Source of the DNA: Gammaproteobacteria bacterium
Lineage (GTDB): Bacteria; Pseudomonadota; Gammaproteobacteria; UBA9214
Assembly: GCA_029864225.1 (NCBI GenBank)
Contig: JAOTTU010000048.1
Coordinates: 1 to 13,313, forward strand
Direction: 5' to 3'
DNA: 13,313 nt
Part shown: positions 5,893 to 13,175 of the stretch, piece by piece
Numbering within the stretch: the stretch's first letter is position 1
Layout of the letters: each line of letters starts with the position of its first letter
Made by a program: the position numbers and the translations under genes
Notes under the pieces: model-generated
Database searches by the model: none
The model's input: only the letters and a program-made list of their open reading frames with translations
Told to the model about the DNA's origin: nothing

Positions 5893-6225
5893 ATGACGCT
5901 GCCACGAATCTCAGTGCTGTTTCAGGATGCATCGGAGCCGTTAAGAAACCGTGCGCCATCGCACGCTGACGACGGCACGCCGCTGAGTGACTTCATGGTG
6001 CTGATACCGGGCCTGAAGAAAAAGCCGCAGGCCCTGATCAACAGGACGGTCAATAATATCCATCTCGTACTCGGTCGCTTTGAGCATGCCGTGGTATTCG
6101 CCGAGTTCAACCTGAAGCTCAATCTGCTCTGGGTGTCAATTCGGCCGATTCCGGGGATCCGCTTCGAGATTGCCGGCGCGATCCAGGACCAGATACCGGA
6201 GGCCAGGCTGGTATCGCACATCTGA
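5893..6225 (+). CDS. Uncharacterised small protein (110 aa)
   Basis: Not recognised as any named family. The predicted protein has a variable first 30 residues, then a dense block from LSDFMVLIPGLKKKP (31-45) through HAVVFAEFNLKLNLLWVSIR (65-84) to PGIRFEIAGAIQDQIPEARL (87-106). It has no signal peptide, no clear membrane segment and no cysteines. Codon third positions are G/C rich in this frame and the C-terminal half alternates hydrophobic and polar residues like a real alpha/beta domain, so it is probably a true gene; I have an impression of similar short proteins in other gammaproteobacteria but cannot verify it. ATG at 5893 was chosen because the 120 bases upstream, although open, read as non-coding; GTG at 5887 is an alternative. 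No good ribosome-binding site is present. It converges with the DUF2238 gene. Confidence 0.65.
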   Translation: MTLPRISVLFQDASEPLRNRAPSHADDGTPLSDFMVLIPGLKKKPQALINRTVNNIHLVLGRFEHAVVFAEFNLKLNLLWVSIRPIPGIRFEIAGAIQDQIPEARLVSHI

Positions 6226-6240
6226 GTGTTCGTCTGGCCC

Positions 6241-6286
6241 GCGAGTTCTGCAAAATGACTCGCCGCGGATGCTGCGCCCCGGCAGC
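6241..6286. terminator. Candidate hairpins between convergent genes
   Basis: Between the stops at 6225 and 6307, GCGAGT (6241-6246) pairs with ACTCGC (6258-6263), and GCTGC (6271-6275) with GCAGC (6282-6286). Their location suggests transcript ends for both strands, but neither has a T-tract, so they are weak as intrinsic terminators. Confidence 0.3.
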
Positions 6287-6306
6287 TTCAGCAGGACGAT
6301 CCGGAT

Positions 6307-6906
6307 TCAGGCCCGGTGCAACTGCCTGACCTGCCCGCGATTGACGAAGTAAAACAGGATCAGCGCGGCCAGCGCGCCCAGTGTATCGGCCAGCATGTCC
6401 TTCTGCGCATCCCACTGATCGCCCTGTGAGCCCAGTACGAAGTGCCCCGCCCGGTCGTCGGCATTGACGGCGTATAACCATTCGAAGATTTCATAACTGC
6501 CGGCGACGGCGATAATGATTGTTAACGGGAACGCAAACAGGACTATCCGCGATGTGACCATGCGCCGGACCAGCAGGAGTTCGGCAGCCGCGTAGGCATA
6601 GAAGCCGACGCTGAAATGTGCGAGCCGGTCGAAGTGGTTGCGTTGCAGGTCGAAGAACCCGGTCACGACATCGAAAGGTACGCGTTCAAAGGTGTAGTGT
6701 CCACCTATCGTGTGCAGGAAGACGAGGCAGGACATCAACAGGTAGGCGGTGTTGGAAAACCTGTAGTAGCGGTAGCTGACAACCAGGGTCAGCACGATCA
6801 GTATGATCGGGATATTTTCGGCCCACCACACAGACCTGTCGTAGGGTTCGATGCCCAGCAATGTGAAGTGGACAAGGTAGGCGGCAAGTAACACGACGGG
6901 TAGCAT
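6307..6906 (-). CDS. DUF2238 / YjdF-family inner-membrane protein
   Basis: A 199-residue polytopic membrane protein with about six hydrophobic segments (roughly 2-18, 31-46, 53-66, 95-112, 119-136, 173-188). Conserved family marks are LHTIGGHYTF (64-73), RNHFDRLAHFSVGF (89-102), SYEIFEW (137-143) and GSQGDQWDAQKDMLADTLGA (159-178). The many His, Asp and Glu residues inside or beside membrane segments are characteristic of this family, whose function is not established. Its ATG at 6906 comes 3 bp after the gshA stop, so it is almost certainly translated from the same transcript as gshA. Length matches E. coli YjdF closely. Intact. Confidence 0.87.
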   Translation of the reverse strand: MLPVVLLAAYLVHFTLLGIEPYDRSVWWAENIPIILIVLTLVVSYRYYRFSNTAYLLMSCLVFLHTIGGHYTFERVPFDVVTGFFDLQRNHFDRLAHFSVGFYAYAAAELLLVRRMVTSRIVLFAFPLTIIIAVAGSYEIFEWLYAVNADDRAGHFVLGSQGDQWDAQKDMLADTLGALAALILFYFVNRGQVRQLHRA

Positions 6907-6909
6907 GGG

Positions 6910-8430
6910 CTACAGGCTCTGCGCAAAGTAGTCCTGCAGGAACTCGTCGAACGACTGCTTGTCGGCTGCCTCGATGGCCTGCTGGTCCTCCAGGGATCTG
7001 GCCACGGCCGCTTCGATGGCGGCGAAACTTTCCCGGTCCTGCGGCAGATGCATGAAATAGGCGTGGTGCCGCTCCGACATGCGCTTGGCGAAGTGAAAAT
7101 AGCCTTCGCCGTGTGCATGCATGTCGGCAAGCATGCGTGCTGAGGGTGTCCGGTCCGGGTCACGGACCGCTTCACGCTGTTCCTGCAAGGCATCCCGGTA
7201 AGCCCTGTCCGGTCTGCCGGCATCAAGCAGTTCGGCAAAGCCGGATAGGGCATCGAGCAGTTCGTCCGCCCAGGACTTGAGCGTGATGGACTTGCCACTG
7301 CGCTGCAGCTCCAGCCCCGGCGTGCGCCCTCCGTAGCAGACGGCATCGAGGTTGAAGTCGATTTCACGGCGTTCCAGACGGCCGATGATCGGGCTCTTAT
7401 GGAACAGGCAGAGGGCCATCAGGATCTCAAGAAACCGGCACTGCGACTCGCTGATACCGAGCGGGTCGTAGATGTTGATATCCAGGGAGCGCAGTTCCAC
7501 GTAGCGTACACCGCGGCGCTTGAGCGCCAGGGTCGGTTTTTCGTTGAACCCCGGTACCTGCTTGGGGCGGATGGAGCTGTAGTACTCGTTCTCGATCTGC
7601 AGGATGTTCGGATTGAGCTGGCGGTATTGGCCGTCGACCTTGACACCAATTTTCTGGTACGGGGGATAGGGTGTTCCTATGGCGCGCGCCAGGCTATCGA
7701 TGTAGCTGTCCAGGTTGTCGTAATTGGCCTTGAATCCGGCCTCGTTTTCATGGGTATTCTGGTAGCCGATATCACACATACGCAAGGACGTGGCATAAGG
7801 CGCGTAGTAGCTGTTGCCGAGCAACTCCTCGAGTTTGGTCGGTTTACCACACATGAAGGACTTGCAGATTGCGGGGGAACTCCCGAACAGGTAGGGGATG
7901 AGCCAGCCAAACCGCTGCAGGTTCCGGATCAGGTGGAAATAGGCATCGGAAACGAATTCCTGCTGCGGATGCGCATCTTTTTCGAGTTCCTGGTAAACCG
8001 GCCAGAAGCTGTCCGGGAATGAATAGTTGTAGTGTGCGCCGGCAATGACTTGCATGACGCGCCCGTAACGGTAACCGAGGCCGCGTCGGTACACGGTTTT
8101 CATCAGGCCGGCATTGGAACTGCCATAGCGCGCAACAGGTATTCTCGATTCGCCCTCGACCACACACGGCATGCTGGCAGACCAGAGCAATTCGTTCTCA
8201 AGCCGCGAGTAAACGAAATGCTCCAGCTCGCGCAGGAATGCCAGGGCATCTACCACGCTGGCCAGCGGCGGCGTGATGAATTCCAGCAGGGCCTCGGAAT
8301 AGTCCGTGGTTATCCAGGGGTGGGTCAGGGCCGAGCCCAGTGCGGCCGGGTGGGGCGTCTGGGCAATGCTGCCGTCGGGCCCGACGCGCAGGCTTTCCTT
8401 TTCCAGCCCGATCAGCCCGTCCTGCAGCAC
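6910..8430 (-). CDS. gshA: Glutamate-cysteine ligase (gamma-glutamylcysteine synthetase)
   Basis: Makes gamma-glutamylcysteine from Glu, Cys and ATP, the first step of glutathione synthesis, in the cytoplasm. It belongs to the proteobacterial GshA type: GLEKESLRV (8-16), GSALTHPWITTDYSEALLEF (32-51), LLWSASMPC, the YRRGLGYRYGRVMQVIAGAH region followed by YNYSFPD, FGSSPAICKSFM and ATSLRMCDIGYQN. From GTG 8430 it is 506 residues. The start is doubtful. Upstream codons continue in frame with family-like sequence (AERRLSNLLNSGRQR), and homologues such as E. coli GshA begin about 20 residues earlier, but no ATG, GTG or TTG exists there before the stop near 8574. An ATT at 8506-8508 has an AAGGA ribosome-binding site (8516-8520) at 7 bp spacing and would give 532 residues; a CTG at 8476-8478 would give 522. 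Co-transcribed with the DUF2238 gene. Confidence 0.95.
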   Translation of the reverse strand: MLQDGLIGLEKESLRVGPDGSIAQTPHPAALGSALTHPWITTDYSEALLEFITPPLASVVDALAFLRELEHFVYSRLENELLWSASMPCVVEGESRIPVARYGSSNAGLMKTVYRRGLGYRYGRVMQVIAGAHYNYSFPDSFWPVYQELEKDAHPQQEFVSDAYFHLIRNLQRFGWLIPYLFGSSPAICKSFMCGKPTKLEELLGNSYYAPYATSLRMCDIGYQNTHENEAGFKANYDNLDSYIDSLARAIGTPYPPYQKIGVKVDGQYRQLNPNILQIENEYYSSIRPKQVPGFNEKPTLALKRRGVRYVELRSLDINIYDPLGISESQCRFLEILMALCLFHKSPIIGRLERREIDFNLDAVCYGGRTPGLELQRSGKSITLKSWADELLDALSGFAELLDAGRPDRAYRDALQEQREAVRDPDRTPSARMLADMHAHGEGYFHFAKRMSERHHAYFMHLPQDRESFAAIEAAVARSLEDQQAIEAADKQSFDEFLQDYFAQSL

Positions 8431-8603
8431 CCGCTGCCGGCCGCTGTTGAGCAGATTAGACAGCCGTCGTTCGGCCAGCCGGTAGCGGTTTTTTAAGTCC
8501 TTGATAATATTAGCATCCTTGTGCGATAGCGGGCGATAAAGACCTTTGTCCCGCTCGGCGGGTGTGCTACTTTATAAAGATACCAATTGCTAGGCAACTG
8601 CAT

Positions 8604-8666
8604 GGACGTGGTTAACAGGGACGTGAATGTTCTATTTGCACCATATGTGCACCTGAATAAATAGAA
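8604..8666. promoter_or_regulatory. gshA-fnr divergent control region with nested dyad
   Basis: Two direct copies of GGACGTG (8604-8610, 8619-8625) precede a nested palindrome. Its outer arms are TTCTATTT (8630-8637) and AAATAGAA (8659-8666); its inner arms are TGCAC (8637-8641) and GTGCA (8647-8651). It lies about 78 bp before the fnr ATG. The sequence is not a recognised FNR site. A CTTTATAAAG palindrome at 8570-8579 could contribute a -10 box toward gshA, but no convincing -35 goes with it. Confidence 0.35.
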
Positions 8667-8743
8667 ACAGCATCCCGCCTGTCTAGTTGATAAGAATATG
8701 CGAAGCTGCTGAAATAAGCAGCCCTGAGTGTGGGTCACGCTGT

Positions 8744-9502
8744 ATGCCGCGTAAAGAAAAACTGCTGAACCTGGACGAGATCAAGTTTTCCTGCGGGACT
8801 TGCAGCCTCAATGAGCTATGCCTCCCGCACGGGCTCGAGGGCTCGGACCTGGAGAAACTCGACAGCATCATCAAGCATCAGCCACCACTGCAACCCGGTC
8901 AGCACCTGTTCCGGTCGGGTGATGCCGGGCAGTCCCTTTATGCCGTACGCTCAGGATCCCTGAAGACCTACTGTACGACCAAAAACGGTGATGAGCAGGT
9001 GCTCGGATTTACCTTGCCGGGCGAGATCGTCGGCCTGGATGGAATGAGTAACGGGCAATATGCCAGCAATTCGGTTGCGCTGGAGACATCCAGCGTGTGT
9101 CAGTTGCCGTTCAACCAGCTGGATGAGCTGTGTTCCGAGATACCAAGCCTGCATCGACAGATGATGCGCGTGGTCGGCAAGGAGGTTTCGGCCGATCATG
9201 CCATGCTGCTGTTGCTGGGCAAGCGCAGTGCCGATGAGCGACTCGCCGCCTTCCTGCTCAGCCTGTCTGCACGTTACAAGGCGCGCGGGCTTTCCGCCAC
9301 CGAGTTCAACTTGCCGATGTCGCGCCAGGATATCGGCAACTACCTGGGACTGGCCATTGAAACCGTCAGCCGTCTGTTTGCCCATTTTCAGGACCAGAAA
9401 CTTTTACGGGTCAACAGAAGACAGGTGACGCTGATCGATATCGCAAGGCTGGAGGAAATGTTCGAGGGCTGTACGAAGGTCAGCTCGGCAACCGGTTCCT
9501 GA
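8744..9502 (+). CDS. fnr: FNR-type oxygen-sensing transcription regulator
   Basis: A 252-residue Crp/FNR family regulator that, with an intact [4Fe-4S] cluster under low oxygen, dimerises and binds TTGAT-N4-ATCAA sites. The N-terminal cluster ligands are C17, C20 and C26 in SCGTCSLNELC, and the fourth is C119 in TSSVCQLPF, matching the spacing of E. coli FNR C20, C23, C29 and C122. Then come a cyclic-nucleotide-type beta barrel (about 48-125), the dimer helix leading into LLLLGKRSADERLAAF (155-170) and a helix-turn-helix, MSRQDIGNYLGLAIETVSRL (192-211). Its recognition residues E206, S209 and R210 are those of FNR, not Crp. The ATG at 8744 was chosen over TTG 8687 because it gives the family's length and N-terminus. 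It converges with hemN (14 bp apart), and a probable target site lies upstream of the hydrogenase operon in this window. Confidence 0.95.
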   Translation: MPRKEKLLNLDEIKFSCGTCSLNELCLPHGLEGSDLEKLDSIIKHQPPLQPGQHLFRSGDAGQSLYAVRSGSLKTYCTTKNGDEQVLGFTLPGEIVGLDGMSNGQYASNSVALETSSVCQLPFNQLDELCSEIPSLHRQMMRVVGKEVSADHAMLLLLGKRSADERLAAFLLSLSARYKARGLSATEFNLPMSRQDIGNYLGLAIETVSRLFAHFQDQKLLRVNRRQVTLIDIARLEEMFEGCTKVSSATGS

Positions 9503-9516
9503 ACAGTCAGGCAGGG

Positions 9517-10908
9517 CTAGATGACCTTGGAAAAGCGCACCTGAGTTTTGTTGTCCCGGAGATACTTGTCGAACACCATACAGATATTACGCACCAGCAG
9601 CCGGCCGGGCGGGAGCACGGTGAGGATGTCATTCTTGATGTTCAGCAGTCCATCGGCCTGCATTGTCTGCAGGTCTTCCAGTTCCTTCTTGAAATGTAGC
9701 TTGTAATTGAAGTTCCATTTTTCTTCCAGGGCCTTCATGTCCAGGACAAAATGGCACATCAGCTGGGTAATGGCCTCGCGTCGCAACAGGTCATCCGGTT
9801 CGAGTTCAATGCCGCGCTCCAGCGGCAGTCTGCCGGCGTCGATCAGCCGATAGTATTCCTCGAGGTCACGTACACTCTGGTTGTAGTTGTCACATACTTT
9901 GCTGATGGACGACACGCCCATGCCGACCAGGTCGCAGTCCGCATGGGTGGAATAGCCCTGGAAGTTCCGATGCAGTGTTCCCTCGCGCTGTGCAATGGCG
10001 AGTTCGTCGTCCGGCCTTGCGAAATGGTCCATGCCGATATAGACATAGCCCGCATTGGTCAGGGTCTCGATGGTGGCCTGCAGGATGTCGAGTTTTTCAT
10101 CCGCTGAGGGCAGGTTCTCTTCCGATATGCGCCGCTGTGGCTTGAAGCGCTCGGGCAGGTGGGCATAGTTGTAGATCGCGAGGCGATCGGGGCCGATGGC
10201 AATGGTGAGTTCGAGGGTTTCCTCAAAACTTTTCACCGACTGGTATGGCAGGCCATACATCAGATCCATGTTGATGGACTTGAAGCCCAGCTCTCGTGCG
10301 GTCGAGGTAACTTCCCGGGTCAGGTCCTCGCTCTGGATCCGGTTCACGGCCTTCTGAACCCGCGGATTGAAATCCTGTACGCCCAGGCTGACCCGGTTGA
10401 AACCGGTCATGCGCAGGGTCCTGAGTTTTTCATAATCCACAGAGCGCGGGTCGATCTCGATGGAATATTCGCCCTTGTCATCATCGCGCAGCGAGAAGTG
10501 CCGCCTGATAACCTTCATCAGGGAGCGTATCTGGTCCGGGTCAAGAAAGGTGGGTGTGCCGCCGCCCCAGTGCAACTGCTCTACTGTACGGTCACGATCA
10601 AACAGTGCGCTCTGCATCGCGATTTCGCGGTACAGGTGATCGAGGTAGGGGGTTGCGCGGTCATGGTTCTTGGTGACGACCTTGTTGCAGGCGCAGTAGA
10701 AGCACACCGTGTCACAGAAGGGGATATGCAAGTAGAGCGACAGTCCGCGCGGGATCGGGTCCTCGTTGCTGTGCTGTGCCCACCTGCGATAGTCCTCCTC
10801 GGTAATCCCGTCATGGAACTGGGCGACAGTCGGATAGGAGGTATAGCGCGGACCACTCTGATCATAGCGCTTGATCAGGTCGGCATCGAAAACGAGATGT
10901 TGATTCAT
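9517..10908 (-). CDS. hemN: Oxygen-independent coproporphyrinogen III oxidase (radical SAM)
   Basis: A 463-residue cytoplasmic radical-SAM enzyme converting coproporphyrinogen III to protoporphyrinogen IX without oxygen. The N-terminal region before the barrel (LIKRYDQSGPRYTSYPT) is the HemN hallmark, and the cluster motif HIPFCDTVCFYCACNK (61-76) holds C65, C69 and C72 plus the C74 typical of true HemN. GGGTPTFL binds SAM, followed by SIEIDPR and GFNRVSLGVQDF. A HemN-specific C-terminal domain is present. The length agrees with E. coli HemN (457), which separates it from shorter HemW/HemN-like proteins. The ATG at 10908 is the family start. In many gammaproteobacteria hemN is under FNR/Anr control; here only a weak site (10962-10975) was found on its side. 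Confidence 0.97.
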   Translation of the reverse strand: MNQHLVFDADLIKRYDQSGPRYTSYPTVAQFHDGITEEDYRRWAQHSNEDPIPRGLSLYLHIPFCDTVCFYCACNKVVTKNHDRATPYLDHLYREIAMQSALFDRDRTVEQLHWGGGTPTFLDPDQIRSLMKVIRRHFSLRDDDKGEYSIEIDPRSVDYEKLRTLRMTGFNRVSLGVQDFNPRVQKAVNRIQSEDLTREVTSTARELGFKSINMDLMYGLPYQSVKSFEETLELTIAIGPDRLAIYNYAHLPERFKPQRRISEENLPSADEKLDILQATIETLTNAGYVYIGMDHFARPDDELAIAQREGTLHRNFQGYSTHADCDLVGMGVSSISKVCDNYNQSVRDLEEYYRLIDAGRLPLERGIELEPDDLLRREAITQLMCHFVLDMKALEEKWNFNYKLHFKKELEDLQTMQADGLLNIKNDILTVLPPGRLLVRNICMVFDKYLRDNKTQVRFSKVI

Positions 10909-10915
10909 AAATAGG

Positions 10916-10928
10916 GCTGTTTAACAGC
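10916..10928. promoter_or_regulatory. 13-bp palindrome in the hemN leader
   Basis: GCTGTT-T-AACAGC is a perfect palindrome around one base, starting 8 bp upstream of the hemN ATG (10908). Its symmetry suggests a protein-binding operator rather than a hairpin, since the loop would be too small. No regulator is assigned. Confidence 0.3.
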
Positions 10929-10961
10929 TTGTGTCCTTCAGTTCACGGGTGTGCCGGGTTA

Positions 10962-11057
10962 TTGGCGAATATCTATTAGGTGCATATGGTTATTTGCTAA
11001 TTAACTTAAATGCCTGCGGGGTCTGCTGCAGGCGTCACTCTACTGGGGCTTTTTTTT
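10962..11057 (+). ncRNA. Possible small RNA or orphan terminator (hairpin plus T8)
   Basis: A weak promoter-like pair, TTGGCG (10962-10967) and TATGGT (10985-10990) with 17-bp spacing, precedes a GCCTGC (11012-11017) / GCAGGC (11028-11033) hairpin with a 10-nt loop. Sixteen nt later comes a run of eight T (11050-11057). A transcript would be about 60 nt. The gap between stem and T-run is too long for a standard terminator, so this is only a candidate. No plus-strand gene upstream needs a terminator here. Confidence 0.2.
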
Positions 11058-11080
11058 AACCTGTTTCCCTCTGTAATGAA

Positions 11081-11094
11081 TTGACATGGATCAA
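11081..11094. promoter_or_regulatory. FNR-binding site upstream of the hydrogenase operon
   Basis: TTGAC-ATGG-ATCAA differs from the FNR consensus TTGAT-N4-ATCAA at one base of ten. Its centre (11087.5) lies about 90 bp before the ATG of the first hydrogenase gene (11178), leaving room for a promoter with the site at an activating position. No convincing -10 box at the exact class II distance was seen; TATTTA at 11134-11139 would put the site near -58. An fnr gene is in the same window. The site is about 180 bp from hemN and could also affect it. Confidence 0.7.
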
Positions 11095-11177
11095 TGGAAT
11101 GCTGTTTTCCCGTTCTGCCGGCCTTGCACAGGCTATTTACATGGCATGCTGGACTGGGTTTTGTGCCAATCTATAGT

Positions 11178-12332
11178 ATGACAGATCCTACGTGGGCTGT
11201 TTACATCACCACTGATCAGATGCCGGACGACGTCACAAGCGGGTTTTTGCCGGGCCAGGATTTCGCGCAGCTGCTGGCAGCGCTCACCGGCCAGGGTTAC
11301 CGCTGTGTCGGTCCGACCGTGCGCGACGGGGCATTGGTGTATGACACGCTGCAGGGTGTCAGAGATCTGCCGGCCGGAGTGCATATTCAGCAATCCCCCG
11401 GCAGCTATCGAGTGGAATTCAGCCAGGGCAAGCGACTGTTTGGCTGGGCCAATGGCCCCCAGGCGCTGAAACCGCTGCTGTTCGCCCCCCGCGAAGTCCT
11501 GTGGCAGGCACAACGCACTGCTGGCGGGGAACTGCATTTCAGCCAGGAGATACCGGAGCCGCTGCCGACTGCCGTGATCGGGGTGCGCGCCTGTGACCTG
11601 GCGGCACTGGAACTCCAGGACCGACACTTCCTCGAGACCGACGTTCCCGATGCCGGCTATGGCGCACGCCGTCGCCAGCTGTTCCTGGTGGCGGTCAATT
11701 GCACCCGTCCCGCGGAGACCTGTTTCTGTGCCTCCACGGGTGACGGTCCGGCCGTCAGCCGCGGCTATGACCTGGTGCTGGATGAACTGGACGAGGGCTT
11801 TATTATCCGGTCCGGCAGCACCAGCGGGGACGGGATCCTTGACCTGCTCACATTGCAGCCGGTGTCACCGCAGCAGCTGGGCGCGGCCACAGATGCCACG
11901 GTCCGGGCCGCTGCCATGCAGGGCCGGCAATTGCCCGGACGCAATCTGCGCGATCTACTGTTCGGCAACCTTGACCATCCCCACTGGGAGGTGGTGGCCG
12001 CACGCTGCCTGTCCTGCGGCAACTGCACATCGGTGTGTCCCACCTGCTTCTGTTACCGCGAACTGGACCAGCCGGCTCTCGGAGGGGAAAGCTCCCGGCA
12101 TTACCGTGAATGGGATTCCTGTTTCACCCAGGGGCACAGCTATATTCATGGTTTCACCGTGCGTCCCGACACCCGGCTGCGTTACCGCCAGTGGCTGACC
12201 CACAAGCTGGGCGGCTGGCATGATCAGTACGGTCGTTCCGGTTGTGTGGGCTGTGGCCGCTGCATCGCCTGGTGTCCGGTCGGTATCGATATCACGGAGG
12301 AAGTCGGCGCTATCGCCGCTTCGCCGGCATGA
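11178..12332 (+). CDS. NiFe hydrogenase (group 3b type) beta subunit, 4Fe-4S dicluster protein
   Basis: A 384-residue cytoplasmic electron-transfer subunit resembling the beta subunit (HydB/HyhB) of bifunctional NAD(P)-linked hydrogenases and sulfhydrogenases. It would pass electrons between the NiFe small subunit and the flavin subunit. The N-terminal two thirds hold a conserved domain including VIGVRACDLAALELQDRHFL and VNCTRPAETCFC. The C-terminal part has two cysteine clusters: C277, C280, C283, C287 (CLSCGNCTSVCP) with extra C290 and C292, and C356, C359, C362, C366 (CVGCGRCIAWCP). The ATG at 11178 is preferred over an upstream ATG at 11094, whose first base is the last base of the FNR site and which would add an unusual N-terminus. 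No clear ribosome-binding site. The stop overlaps the next start (ATGA). Naming rests on the order beta, gamma, delta. Confidence 0.88.
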   Translation: MTDPTWAVYITTDQMPDDVTSGFLPGQDFAQLLAALTGQGYRCVGPTVRDGALVYDTLQGVRDLPAGVHIQQSPGSYRVEFSQGKRLFGWANGPQALKPLLFAPREVLWQAQRTAGGELHFSQEIPEPLPTAVIGVRACDLAALELQDRHFLETDVPDAGYGARRRQLFLVAVNCTRPAETCFCASTGDGPAVSRGYDLVLDELDEGFIIRSGSTSGDGILDLLTLQPVSPQQLGAATDATVRAAAMQGRQLPGRNLRDLLFGNLDHPHWEVVAARCLSCGNCTSVCPTCFCYRELDQPALGGESSRHYREWDSCFTQGHSYIHGFTVRPDTRLRYRQWLTHKLGGWHDQYGRSGCVGCGRCIAWCPVGIDITEEVGAIAASPA

Positions 12333-13165
12333 CTGTCGCGATGCACTACCCGCACGAAGCGGAAGTCATCGAGCGCTGCCAGGAGTCGCCCACCATCTTC
12401 TCGCTGGTGCTGCGTCTGATGGACCCCATGGTTGCCAGCGAGTACCGCTTCACGCCCGGCCAGTTCAACATGTTGTATCTCTTCGGCGTCGGTGAAATCC
12501 CCATATCCATCGTCTCCGACCCGGCGCGTCCGGGGGAGCTGATCCATACCATCCGAGATGTCGGCCGCGTGTCCCACGGCTTTTCACAATTAGGCGTGGG
12601 TGACCGGATCGGGCTACGCGGCCCCTACGGCCGCGGCTGGCCGCTGGAACAGATGGAAGGCCGCGATGTCATGATCGTCACGGGCGGGCTGGGTTGTGCC
12701 CCGGTGGTTTCGGTCATCAACTATATCCTGCAGCGCCGGGAGCGTTACGGTCGCCTGGTCATACTTCAGGGGGTCAAGCATTCCAGCGACCTCATCTGGC
12801 GGGAACGCTACGCCGAATGGGAGCGACAGAACAATACCCAGGTGCTGCTGGCGGCCGATGTCGGCGGTGAACCCTGGCCCGGAGTCATCGGCCCCATCAC
12901 GATGCTGTTCGAATATGCCCGCTTCAATCCGCAAGCGACCGTGACAATGATGTGCGGCCCGGAGCGCATGATCCATGCCGCGGCCGATGTGCTTATCGAA
13001 CGCGGGTCGCGCAGCGAGGATATCTGGATCAGCATGGAACGCAACATGCAGTGCGCGGTCGGCCAGTGCGGGCATTGCCAGTTCGGTGCGAGCTTCGTGT
13101 GTCGCAACGGACCGGTATACCGCTATCCCGACGCCAGCGAATTGCTGGCCAAGCGGGGGTTCTAG
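12329..13165 (+). CDS. NiFe hydrogenase (group 3b type) gamma subunit, FAD/NAD(P)-binding
   Basis: A 278-residue flavoprotein of the ferredoxin-reductase fold like HydG/HyhG of NAD(P)-linked hydrogenases and PyrK-type electron-transfer subunits. The FAD barrel includes RFTPGQFNMLYLFGVGEIPI (about 40-59) and GDRIGLRGPYGRGW; the NAD(P) domain starts IVTGGLGCAPVV (116-127) and has MMCGPERMIHAA. The C-terminus carries a [2Fe-2S] ligand set C242, C247, C250 and C258 in CAVGQCGHCQFGASFVC. It should link the hydrogenase to the pyridine nucleotide pool in the cytoplasm. The ATG at 12329 shares ATGA with the upstream stop, giving a 4-bp overlap and coupling; ATG 12341 is a possible second start. A longer reading from 12242 is rejected because it overlaps the upstream cluster-coding codons. 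Confidence 0.9.
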   Translation: MTVAMHYPHEAEVIERCQESPTIFSLVLRLMDPMVASEYRFTPGQFNMLYLFGVGEIPISIVSDPARPGELIHTIRDVGRVSHGFSQLGVGDRIGLRGPYGRGWPLEQMEGRDVMIVTGGLGCAPVVSVINYILQRRERYGRLVILQGVKHSSDLIWRERYAEWERQNNTQVLLAADVGGEPWPGVIGPITMLFEYARFNPQATVTMMCGPERMIHAAADVLIERGSRSEDIWISMERNMQCAVGQCGHCQFGASFVCRNGPVYRYPDASELLAKRGF

Positions 13166-13175
13166 AGAGCTGGCC

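Noticed and set aside
8687..8700. TTGAT-AAGA-ATATG as an FNR autoregulatory site before fnr
   Set aside because: The left half is perfect but the right half matches only two of five consensus bases; too weak to call.
10962..10975. TTGGC-GAAT-ATCTA as an FNR site for hemN
   Set aside because: Three mismatches in ten consensus positions; mentioned only as a weak possibility.
12242..12328. N-terminal extension of the hydrogenase gamma subunit from 12242
   Set aside because: It lies in the wrong frame over the second iron-sulfur cluster codons of the beta subunit; the ATGA overlap start at 12329 fits the operon better.
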